Shown one piece after another: positions 1 through 6,157 of a stretch of 13,974 bases of DNA. This DNA is from Cellvibrionales bacterium UBA2511 (lineage in GTDB: Bacteria; Pseudomonadota; Gammaproteobacteria; Pseudomonadales; Porticoccaceae). A program made the position numbers and the translations under genes. The first letter of the stretch is position 1. Each line of letters opens with the position of its first letter. Location: positions 14,514 through 28,487 of the forward strand of contig DDNV01000051.1 in NCBI GenBank assembly GCA_002341315.1. The letters are read 5' to 3'. Below the pieces are notes generated by a model. That model was not told the DNA's origin. It searched no databases and was given only the letters and a program-made list of their open reading frames with translations.

Positions 1-1
1 G

Positions 2-1243
2 TTACTGGCGGCAACGGCCAGCATCTGTGTGATGCTGGAAACACTGTCTACGAGCATGATTCTCGGGCAAAGCAGGGAATCCATTTTTCCCGCAGGTATT
101 CTCGGCATACTGTTATTTGCCACAGCTCTGCTGTTTCAGGTATTAACCCAGAGAATCCGCCTCGCCCAAACGATTGCGGCGGAGAAAGCTATTGAAAGCG
201 AACAGCTGCAGCAACTCAATGAATCCATTGTCAAACGGATGCGTACCGGCATCGTGGTGGTCGACAGGCAGGACAACATCACACTGATCAACAGCGCCGC
301 CATTCAACTGCTTGGCGGACAACAGCCAGGAAAGCCACTGGGGGCTGGCCAGCCACTCAGCCTGATCATGCCTCTCTACCAGCAGCTTGATCGCTGGAAG
401 ACCTATCGCTGGCTTAGAACCCCCACCTTTAAAACACCTGCCTCGTCGATAGAAATCCAGGCTAACTTCACCTCTCTTCACCAGGGAGAAGATAAGCAGA
501 CCCTTATTTTTCTCGAGGATACGCGCTCCCTCTCACAACATGCCCAGCAATTGAAACTCGCTTCCCTCGGTCGATTGACTGGCAGTATTGCTCACGAAAT
601 CCGCAACCCACTCGGGGCCATCAGCCACGCCTCGCAACTGCTCGCAGAACAGGCCACCGACGACAGCCAGACCAAACTGCTGGATATCGTTCAGCGCCAT
701 TGTCTACGGGTAAACCAGATTGTTGAAAACGTACTGCAACTGTCGCGACAAAAGATCCCGGCATTTCAAAAAATCTGGCTTCTCCAATGGCTAAAAAAAT
801 TCCGTAACGACTACATGGATACCCAGAGAACACCCTGCACCATAGAAATCGAGAGTCTCAACAAGGATATCCAGATTTTCTTTGATCCGGGCCACCTGTC
901 TCAAATACTGACCAATCTGGTGGATAATGGCCTGCGTTTTAGCGAACAGGCCACAGGAGAGCGCTGGGTGAGACTCGTGGTTTGCAGGGATACGGTTTCA
1001 GAGTTGCCCTTTCTGGATGTATTTGATCGCGGCCCAGGCGTTCCCCTCGATGATCAAAACGCCATTTTTGAACCATTTTTCACAACATCCCATGAAGGTT
1101 CAGGCCTGGGGCTCTATCTGGCCAAGGAGCTTTGCAGCGTCAATTATGCTTCACTCAATTATTTTGCAGAGGAGCCGGAAAACAGACACTTCCGGATTGG
1201 GTTTTCGCATCCAGACCGGGTATTACCGAGGCCTCAATCATGA
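2..1243 (+). CDS. pilS: Type IV pilus sensor histidine kinase PilS, 5'-truncated
   Basis: Inner-membrane histidine kinase that pairs with PilR to control pilin transcription. The reading frame is open to the window start (LLAATASICV precedes the first Met at 29), so the gene begins upstream. 413 residues are visible against roughly 530 in the family, so most of the multi-pass membrane part is missing. Numbering from Met 29: a last hydrophobic segment at about 21-39, a PAS-like region from about 63 (RTGIVVVDRQDNITLINSAA), the H-box HEIRNPLG with the phospho-accepting His189, the N-box LVDNG at 297-301, the G1 box DRGPGVP at 333-339, the F-box FEPFF, and the G2 box GSGLGL at 357-362. All boxes needed for autophosphorylation are intact. 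The stop overlaps the pilR start (ATGA), and this adjacency, with the pilin genes downstream, supports PilS over other PAS kinases. Confidence 0.93.
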   Translation, partial: LLAATASICVMLETLSTSMILGQSRESIFPAGILGILLFATALLFQVLTQRIRLAQTIAAEKAIESEQLQQLNESIVKRMRTGIVVVDRQDNITLINSAAIQLLGGQQPGKPLGAGQPLSLIMPLYQQLDRWKTYRWLRTPTFKTPASSIEIQANFTSLHQGEDKQTLIFLEDTRSLSQHAQQLKLASLGRLTGSIAHEIRNPLGAISHASQLLAEQATDDSQTKLLDIVQRHCLRVNQIVENVLQLSRQKIPAFQKIWLLQWLKKFRNDYMDTQRTPCTIEIESLNKDIQIFFDPGHLSQILTNLVDNGLRFSEQATGERWVRLVVCRDTVSELPFLDVFDRGPGVPLDDQNAIFEPFFTTSHEGSGLGLYLAKELCSVNYASLNYFAEEPENRHFRIGFSHPDRVLPRPQS

Positions 1244-2589
1244 TGAAAAAACGCGTACTGGTGGTAGATGACGAACCTGACATCAGAGAGCTTCTGACCA
1301 TGACACTTGAGCAAATGGGTCTGGAAGTCGTCACGGCCGCCAAACTGACCAAAGCAAGAAGATTGCTCGAGAGCGAGGAGTTCGACCTCTGCCTCACAGA
1401 CATGAAAATGCCCGATGGCAACGGACTCGAACTGGTCGACCATATACAGGCCACGGCGCCACATTTGCCAGTCGCCATGATCACCGCCCATGGCAATATG
1501 GAAATCGCTGTCGACGCCCTGAAAAAAGGAGCCTTTGATTTTATCTCCAAGCCGTTGCAACTGATGCGGTTGCGCAACCTTGTCCAATCTGCCCTGCAAC
1601 TAAAAAAGGAGACCTCAACTCCATCCATACCGGAAACCGTGTTGCTCGGTGAATCGCCCGCTATCGAGATTCTCAAACAACAGATTCGACGGGTAGCACG
1701 CAGTCAGGCTCCCATCTTTATCAGTGGGGAATCCGGAAGCGGAAAAGAATTGGTGGCCAGGGCAATCCATTTTCTCGGGGCAAGGGCCAATGGCCCGTTT
1801 ATTCCGGTGAACTGCGGCGCCATTCCTTCTGAATTAATGGAAAGTGAATTCTTCGGCCATAAAAAAGGCAGTTTCACTGGTGCTCACCAGGACAAACAGG
1901 GGCTGTTTCAAGCCGCCAATGGTGGCACGTTGTTACTGGATGAAGTGGCCGATCTGCCACTGTCAATGCAAGTCAAGCTACTGAGGGCACTCCAGGAAAA
2001 AAGTATTCGCCCGGTAGGGGCAGAAGAGGAAGTAGCCGTGGATGTCCGCGTACTCAGCGCCACTCACAAAGATCTGGGGCGGGAGGTACAGAACAACCGC
2101 TTCCGACAGGATCTATTTTACCGCATCAATGTTATTGAGCTGCAGGTCCCACCTCTACGGGACCGCCCGGAAGATATTCCGCAGCTGTCAGAACACTTTC
2201 TTCAATGCTTTTCCCGGGAAGCGGGAACAAAACTCCCGACTCTTTCAGAGGATGCAATAGCAGCCATCAGGCAACATACGTTTCCAGGCAATGTGAGGGA
2301 GCTGGAAAATATCCTCGAAAGGGCATTCACACTCTGCAATGGCTCAACAATTACCGCCAGAGACCTGCAGCTCCCCAATTCCTCAACCGTTGCTTTTTCT
2401 CCAGGAAACGGCACCGAGTCTGATGTCAGCAGTTTTGATTCAATCGACGACTATCTGGGCTCTATTGAGAAAGAACTGCTATTGAAAGCCCTAGAGAGAA
2501 ACCGCTGGAACAAGACGGCTACCGCTCGGGAGCTGGGCATCAGTTTTCGCCAGATGCGCTATAAGTTGCAGAAATTTGACCTCGACTAA
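1240..2589 (+). CDS. pilR: Type IV pilus response regulator PilR, sigma-54 activator
   Basis: NtrC-family activator of sigma-54 promoters, phosphorylated by PilS; in Pseudomonas it drives pilA. The 449-residue length is close to the known PilR (about 445). Domains in order: receiver (about 4-120) with acidic pocket DDEPD and phospho-acceptor Asp54 in LTDMKMPDG; AAA+ domain with Walker A GESGSGKE at 163-170, the sigma-54 contact loop GSFTGA at 210-215 and Walker B GGTLLLDE at 228-235; and a C-terminal Fis-type helix-turn-helix (NKTATARELGISFRQMRYKL). I chose ATG 1240 over the longer upstream frame because the receiver domain starts at once, GAGG lies 8 bases upstream, and it overlaps the pilS stop as ATGA. 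No clear -24/-12 sigma-54 promoter was seen in the window, so its direct target is probably elsewhere (a major pilin gene). Confidence 0.96.
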   Translation: MMKKRVLVVDDEPDIRELLTMTLEQMGLEVVTAAKLTKARRLLESEEFDLCLTDMKMPDGNGLELVDHIQATAPHLPVAMITAHGNMEIAVDALKKGAFDFISKPLQLMRLRNLVQSALQLKKETSTPSIPETVLLGESPAIEILKQQIRRVARSQAPIFISGESGSGKELVARAIHFLGARANGPFIPVNCGAIPSELMESEFFGHKKGSFTGAHQDKQGLFQAANGGTLLLDEVADLPLSMQVKLLRALQEKSIRPVGAEEEVAVDVRVLSATHKDLGREVQNNRFRQDLFYRINVIELQVPPLRDRPEDIPQLSEHFLQCFSREAGTKLPTLSEDAIAAIRQHTFPGNVRELENILERAFTLCNGSTITARDLQLPNSSTVAFSPGNGTESDVSSFDSIDDYLGSIEKELLLKALERNRWNKTATARELGISFRQMRYKLQKFDLD

Positions 2590-2639
2590 AACCGCACAAA
2601 AAATACCAGAGAGGATTCAATTTCAAGCAGAGGACAGCA

Positions 2640-2669
2640 TTGCGTAAAAATCCATTTTGCTACTATAGT
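2640..2669 (+). promoter_or_regulatory. Possible sigma-70 promoter for fimT
   Basis: In the 141-bp gap between pilR and fimT, TTGCGT (2640-2645) and TATAGT (2664-2669) are separated by 18 bases. The -10 box matches 5 of 6 consensus positions. It lies about 60 bases ahead of the ATG at 2731. The rest of the gap shows no pilR terminator hairpin, so read-through from pilSR is also possible. Confidence 0.4.
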
Positions 2670-2730
2670 CCAGTGTAGGTTTTAACACTCAAAGGAATGA
2701 GTGAAGGCGACACAGGAAAAGGATTTTCAA

Positions 2731-3237
2731 ATGCCACGGGTAAATGGATTTACTCTGTTAGAGTTATTGATCATCTCCGCTTTATTCAGTGTATTACTGA
2801 TAGCAGGCATCCCGGCGATGTCCCTCTGGATACAGTATCAGAAGTCAACTGCCCTGCAGTACACACTGATTCATAGCATTCAGTTTTCTCGCGCTCAATC
2901 GGTCAGTATGCAGAAAACCATCACGCTCTGCCCAGGCCTCGACAACTGCACAGCAGAGTGGGGCCAGAACTTACTGGTTTTTGTCGATAACAACAGCAAT
3001 GGCTCGGTGAACAGTGATGACCAAATCGTGAAATACATTGTGCTTGATGACGCTGCCCGATTTTTAAGCTGGCGGTCATTTAGAACAAAGCCATATCTCC
3101 AGTTCAACCCTCTGGGGCTAACTAACTCGCTGAATGGCACATTCCATTACTGCCCGGATAAGACAGAAAATCCTTATCAATTTGCAGCTTCTGTAGCGAG
3201 AACAGGTAGAGTCCGAATAAGACCACCCGATTGCTGA
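2731..3237 (+). CDS. fimT: Minor pilin FimT (GspH/FimT family) with GRxR tail
   Basis: Prepilin-like protein of the GspH/FimT family, exported to the inner membrane and trimmed by PilD. From ATG 2731 it has 168 residues with a 6-residue leader (MPRVNG) cut before Phe, then FTLLELL with Glu at position +5 and a hydrophobic stretch. The segment QSVSMQKTITLCPG followed by a Cys and a Trp-x-x-Asn pattern is typical of FimT. The C-terminal tail reads GRVRIRPPDC (159-168), containing the GRxR motif reported for DNA-binding FimT proteins, and it ends in Cys. A GTG at 2701 is in frame and would add 10 residues; ATG 2731 is preferred for its usual-length leader and the AGGAAAAGGA site 7 bases upstream. 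It is separated from the next gene by 156 bp, unlike the packed genes that follow, so it may be expressed separately. The FimT/FimU distinction rests on order and tail motif. Confidence 0.85.
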   Translation: MPRVNGFTLLELLIISALFSVLLIAGIPAMSLWIQYQKSTALQYTLIHSIQFSRAQSVSMQKTITLCPGLDNCTAEWGQNLLVFVDNNSNGSVNSDDQIVKYIVLDDAARFLSWRSFRTKPYLQFNPLGLTNSLNGTFHYCPDKTENPYQFAASVARTGRVRIRPPDC

Positions 3238-3302
3238 ATCATTGGTTATTCCAACCCTTTCAACCGTCGATCTAACCGATAAAACCGCTTGTCAGCAAGG
3301 CA

Positions 3303-3332
3303 TTGACCTATTGTCAACAACACAATCATATT
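3303..3332 (+). promoter_or_regulatory. Perfect inverted repeat and weak promoter ahead of fimU-like gene
   Basis: The 156-bp gap 3238-3393 contains TTGAC-CTATT-GTCAA (3303-3317), a perfect 5-bp inverted repeat. Its left arm also reads as a -35 box (TTGACC) with CATATT at 3327-3332 after an 18-base spacer. This could be a promoter with an overlapping operator, but both elements are short and may be chance. Nothing else definite is seen in this gap. Confidence 0.25.
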
Positions 3333-3393
3333 GATGATGGGCGTCAGTTTTTTCTATAACCGCCATATGGCAAACAAAGAAGGCAATGTGTAC

Positions 3394-3933
3394 GTGAAAA
3401 ATGCCAGGGACCAAAGAGGATTTACGCTGATAGAGCTAATGGTCACATTGGTGGTTCTGGTTGTTCTTCTTGGGGTAGGCATCCCCAGTTTTAACAATTG
3501 GGTAGTCAGTACACGTATGGACACTGCCACCATGAATCTGGCAGGGATACTGAAACAGGCTCGGAGTGAGGCAGTCAGTCGCCAGAGTGTCATTACCCTC
3601 GCCCCCAAAGCCGGGGGCTGGACTGAAGGACTGACGATGTATACCGATACCGACGTTGGTGGCAACACGGCTTACTCCGCAGCAAATGACACCCTGATCA
3701 AGGACCTGGAGTTCTCCATGGGTGGGATATCGGCCAGTACCAGCACCAATGCCGCAGCCTACATCAGTTTTACCAGTGGCGGGCTGCTCAATGAAGGCAA
3801 CAACCCTGTGGGGATAGTCCTCTGTGACAGCACGGAGGAGGAAGGCGGCAGCGCTATTAGTGTCAATCTGGTAGGAAGAACGAGTATTTTGAAGGGAACC
3901 AAAACCAACCCGTTAGCATCGTGCACATTATGA
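3394..3933 (+). CDS. fimU: Minor pilin, FimU-like (GspH/FimT family)
   Basis: Second GspH/FimT-family prepilin, probably the FimU equivalent that helps prime pilus assembly and link PilV/W/X/PilY1 to the fibre. From GTG 3394 it has 179 residues with leader MKNARDQRG cut before FTLIELMV; Glu+5 is present and a hydrophobic helix follows. Then NLAGILKQARSEAVSRQSVITL matches the conserved region of the family. Unlike the upstream fimT it lacks the Cys after VITL and its tail is GRTSILKG, not GRxR. The start is uncertain: TTG 3331, ATG 3334, ATG 3367 and GTG 3388 are also in frame, but AGAAGG (3378-3383) sits 10 bases before GTG 3394, which gives a normal leader. Its stop overlaps the pilV ATG (ATGA). 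The symbol is assigned by position and family, not by close similarity. Confidence 0.72.
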   Translation: MKNARDQRGFTLIELMVTLVVLVVLLGVGIPSFNNWVVSTRMDTATMNLAGILKQARSEAVSRQSVITLAPKAGGWTEGLTMYTDTDVGGNTAYSAANDTLIKDLEFSMGGISASTSTNAAAYISFTSGGLLNEGNNPVGIVLCDSTEEEGGSAISVNLVGRTSILKGTKTNPLASCTL

Positions 3934-4481
3934 AAAAAAAGCCTAATGACAATAAATTCCACTCAGGTGCCTCGCTCATCGAGGTGCTGATAGCATTGCT
4001 GGTATTCAGTATCGGCCTGCAGGGTATTGCATCGCTACAATATCAGGCAATTAAAGAAAATTTTGACTCCTCACAACGCAGCCAGGCCGTATGGGCCGCG
4101 CAGGAACTTGTCGCCCGAATTCAAGCCAATGAGTTGGGGAGGGAGGCCGGCGGTTACTTAGTCAATGACTTCACTGCAGACTGCGACAGCGAACCAGATC
4201 CCTATTGTGCTGACACCACCACTGACGCCGAGGGCTGTGACGCCACGCAAATGGCCACATTTGATGTATGGGAAACCTTCTGCAGCAGTAGCAGTTCGCC
4301 GTTGAATCTCACTGCGTCCATATCGTGTGTAGATGCCGGTTGTCCCGCAGAGTCCGACTATCAATTAACGCTGCAATGGAGCTCGAAAGCAGTGGCCGAT
4401 GACACGCAGGATATGACCGATGACGAGGATGCTCGAGAGGCGTTGATCAGACAGCAATTTATTCAGGTATTCAGACCATGA
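3930..4481 (+). CDS. pilV: Minor pilin PilV
   Basis: Minor pilin of the PilV family, part of the tip/priming complex with PilW, PilX and PilY1. It has 183 residues from ATG 3930. The prepilin leader is 13 residues ending in SG, followed by ASLIEVLIALLVFSIGL, so the +1 residue is Ala instead of the usual Phe, while Glu+5 is kept. After the helix, GLQGIASLQYQAIKENFDSSQRSQA matches the PilV N-terminal pattern. The C-terminal half is acidic and has six Cys (about 4180-4345 nt), enough for three disulfides, and ends IRQQFIQVFRP. There is no Shine-Dalgarno sequence before the ATG, which overlaps the fimU-like stop as ATGA, so translation is probably coupled. An in-frame GTG at 3921 is possible but less likely. 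Confidence 0.85.
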   Translation: MKKKPNDNKFHSGASLIEVLIALLVFSIGLQGIASLQYQAIKENFDSSQRSQAVWAAQELVARIQANELGREAGGYLVNDFTADCDSEPDPYCADTTTDAEGCDATQMATFDVWETFCSSSSSPLNLTASISCVDAGCPAESDYQLTLQWSSKAVADDTQDMTDDEDAREALIRQQFIQVFRP

Positions 4482-5254
4482 GCGCTGATAGAACCCGACA
4501 ATACGGCCTGTCCATGGTAGAACTACTGGTAGCCATGGCTCTGGGCCTGCTGCTTACAGTCGGGGCACTGCAGATGATGCTCGCCTCCCAGCAACTCTAT
4601 GACACCACCGATAGCCAGTCCAGAATTCAGGAGAATGGTCGGTTTGCCCTGGATTTCCTGAGTCGCGAACTCAGCAAGGCCTATTATCAGACTACCGACA
4701 TAGGAACCGTGGAAAACCGGACATTTCTCACTGAAAGCTGCGCGGGCAACAACGCCTGCACCGAAGATACCACCGGGCTTGCCGGTGATCAGATAGCGGC
4801 TGTTTTCAACCCGGAAAATGACCGTGACTGCGCTGACAACACTGTCGGTCCGGAGGACATTATCGCCAACGTCTTTTACCTGAATACCGTCGATGGCATC
4901 AGTGCCCTCAACTGCCGCGGATTTAACCTCGAGAACAACAGCTGGATTGGCGTTGGTCAACCGCTGGTCGATGGCGTAGAGAGTTTACAGATTCTCTACC
5001 GTGTGGAATTAGCCGGAGGCGGCAGCTTCTCCTACGTTTCCGCCGACGATGTCGACGACTGGGCAGCCGTGAGCGCTGTTCGTGTTGCGGTACTGGTCAA
5101 TAATGGCCAGGAAATCGGTTCCGGAAATCTCGAAACACGCACCTTTACACTTCTGGATGCCGGCCCTTTTTCTCTGACCGACAAACATGAACGGCAGGTA
5201 TACAGTACCACCATCACTTTAAACAACGTGATCTACAACAATGCAGAAAAATAG
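4478..5254 (+). CDS. pilW: Minor pilin PilW
   Basis: Minor pilin of the PilW family, 258 residues. The leader MSADRTRQYG is followed by LSMVELLVAMALGLLLTVGA: Leu replaces Phe at +1 and Glu+5 is present. The segment SRIQENGRFALDFLSRELSKAYY (about 48-70) is the family signature seen in PilW proteins, and VDGVESLQILYRV later in the protein is also typical. Four Cys lie in the central part. The ATG overlaps the pilV stop (ATGA), and the 3' end overlaps pilX by 14 bases. PilW, PilV and PilX work together in Pseudomonas to present PilY1 at the pilus tip; that role is carried over here from the family. Confidence 0.88.
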   Translation: MSADRTRQYGLSMVELLVAMALGLLLTVGALQMMLASQQLYDTTDSQSRIQENGRFALDFLSRELSKAYYQTTDIGTVENRTFLTESCAGNNACTEDTTGLAGDQIAAVFNPENDRDCADNTVGPEDIIANVFYLNTVDGISALNCRGFNLENNSWIGVGQPLVDGVESLQILYRVELAGGGSFSYVSADDVDDWAAVSAVRVAVLVNNGQEIGSGNLETRTFTLLDAGPFSLTDKHERQVYSTTITLNNVIYNNAEK

Positions 5255-5756
5255 GGCAGTGACTATACGGAGCGGCACACCCGCTCCAGATCGCAAACAG
5301 GGCGGTGCTGTGCTGATCGTCTGTCTGGTGATGCTCACCATATTGACGATTATTGGTATAGGGACCACCACTGATATCAGCTTTCAGTCAAATATGGTTC
5401 GCAATAGCCAGCTACGTTTAAATGCCTTCAACACGGCATTGAGTGAACTGAATGGTCAATATCGCAAAATGGTCGATGAAAACAGTGAAGACTTGCTCAC
5501 TGATGCGTTGAACTTAGGAGAGGCAACGATTCCTGCGGCTGATTTAACCCAGACATCCGTTAATAACCCTTTTGCTCAATCAGCATCTGTTGTTTATCTG
5601 GAAGAGGGGTTGGGACAGGTTACCGGCTCCACCATCGGTTCCGCCACTGCCAATAGTGCCTATTATTTTGAACTTAACAGCATTGTCGAACTTGATAACA
5701 CCGGCGTTGGTTCAAGTCAGACGAGCGGTATCGTTCGACTTGCACCAACCGAATAA
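5241..5756 (+). CDS. pilX: Minor pilin PilX
   Basis: Minor pilin of the PilX family, 171 residues. The N-terminal part is basic, then QGG is followed by AVLIVCLVMLTILTIIGIGTT, the PilX N-terminal hydrophobic segment. As in other PilX/GspK-like pilins, the Glu+5 of normal pilins is missing (Val here), which fits a tip-most position in the complex. NMVRNSQLRLNAFNTALSELN matches the family's early helix. The start overlaps the end of pilW by 14 bases, with no Shine-Dalgarno sequence. An in-frame GTG at 5259 preceded by AGGG is an alternative start that would shorten the leader. A strong hairpin lies at the very end of the gene (5706-5749). Confidence 0.85.
   Translation: MQKNRAVTIRSGTPAPDRKQGGAVLIVCLVMLTILTIIGIGTTTDISFQSNMVRNSQLRLNAFNTALSELNGQYRKMVDENSEDLLTDALNLGEATIPAADLTQTSVNNPFAQSASVVYLEEGLGQVTGSTIGSATANSAYYFELNSIVELDNTGVGSSQTSGIVRLAPTE
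5706..5749 (+). other. Long imperfect hairpin at the end of pilX
   Basis: GTTGGTTCAAGTC (5706-5718) pairs with GACTTGCACCAAC (5737-5749) with one mismatch in 13. The stem continues after one more mismatch with a G-T wobble and ACGA/TCGT, leaving the six-base loop GCGGTA (5725-5730). It lies inside the last codons of pilX, ends four bases before the stop codon and 27 bases before the next ATG. No T-run follows, so it is not a normal terminator. It may influence mRNA stability or expression between pilX and the downstream genes. Confidence 0.5.
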
Positions 5757-5776
5757 CCCGAAAAAGGTCTATCGCT

Positions 5777-6157
5777 ATGGACATTAAAAGATATTTTTTA
5801 CCCTTGATTGGTGCGGTCTTTGGCATGCTGCTCAGCGCCAACACGGCACTGGCCTTCGGGCCGATAATGGTGGAGCTCGTTCGCACTATCGAGATAGCCA
5901 AAATTCAGATCAAAACCACTGACGGCGTTCAGGGGATGGGCACAGTGATAGCTTCACCGGTCCAATGCTCAATCGATTGTGAGCCGCAACATTACACATT
6001 CGACGGCACAACGACCTTCATTAACGCGTTTGGTGCAGAGCGCCCCATTACCGAACTACAGACCTGGAGCGGCTACCACGCCAGCTTTACCTACCGCAAG
6101 GAAGACGACCATGTGGTAAAAATCAAAATTATTCCCAGAGAGAGGATAGCAGAATGA
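5777..6157 (+). CDS. Small secreted protein of unknown function in the pilus operon
   Basis: I do not recognise this 126-residue protein. Residues 1-26 look like a Sec signal peptide: MDIKR, a hydrophobic core, then a cut after ALA. The mature part is about 100 residues with alternating hydrophobic and polar residues, suggesting beta structure (VKIKII near the end). It has two Cys, C64 and C68 (CSIDC), that could form a small disulfide loop in the periplasm. There are no membrane segments after the signal peptide and no lipobox. AAGG precedes the ATG by about 9 bases; the gap after pilX is 20 bases, and the stop overlaps the pilY1 ATG (ATGA), so coupling with PilY1 is likely. In Pseudomonas a small gene, pilY2, lies on the other side of pilY1; this may be its displaced counterpart or an unrelated PilY1 partner. 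The gene itself is well supported; its role is inference. Confidence 0.85.
   Translation: MDIKRYFLPLIGAVFGMLLSANTALAFGPIMVELVRTIEIAKIQIKTTDGVQGMGTVIASPVQCSIDCEPQHYTFDGTTTFINAFGAERPITELQTWSGYHASFTYRKEDDHVVKIKIIPRERIAE

Noticed and set aside
1017..1271. Open frame overlapping the pilS/pilR junction
   Set aside because: It overlaps the strongly supported kinase G2 box and the pilR start, and its translation looks like an out-of-frame reading with no recognisable domain.
2590..2730. Sigma-54 promoter as a direct PilR target ahead of fimT
   Set aside because: No TGGC-N-GC type -24/-12 pair with correct spacing was found; a sigma-70-like pair fits better.
3238..3300. Small hairpins TTGG-TTATT-CCAA and CTTG-TCAG-CAAG after fimT as a terminator
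   Set aside because: Stems are only four base pairs and there is no T-run.
3238..3393. AlgR or Vfr/CRP binding sites ahead of the fimU-like gene, as known in Pseudomonas
   Set aside because: CAACCGTCGATC only loosely resembles an AlgR box and no TGTGA-N6-TCACA pair is present.
5241..5330. Missing Glu+5 in PilX taken as a defect
   Set aside because: PilX/GspK-like pilins normally lack this residue, so it is expected.
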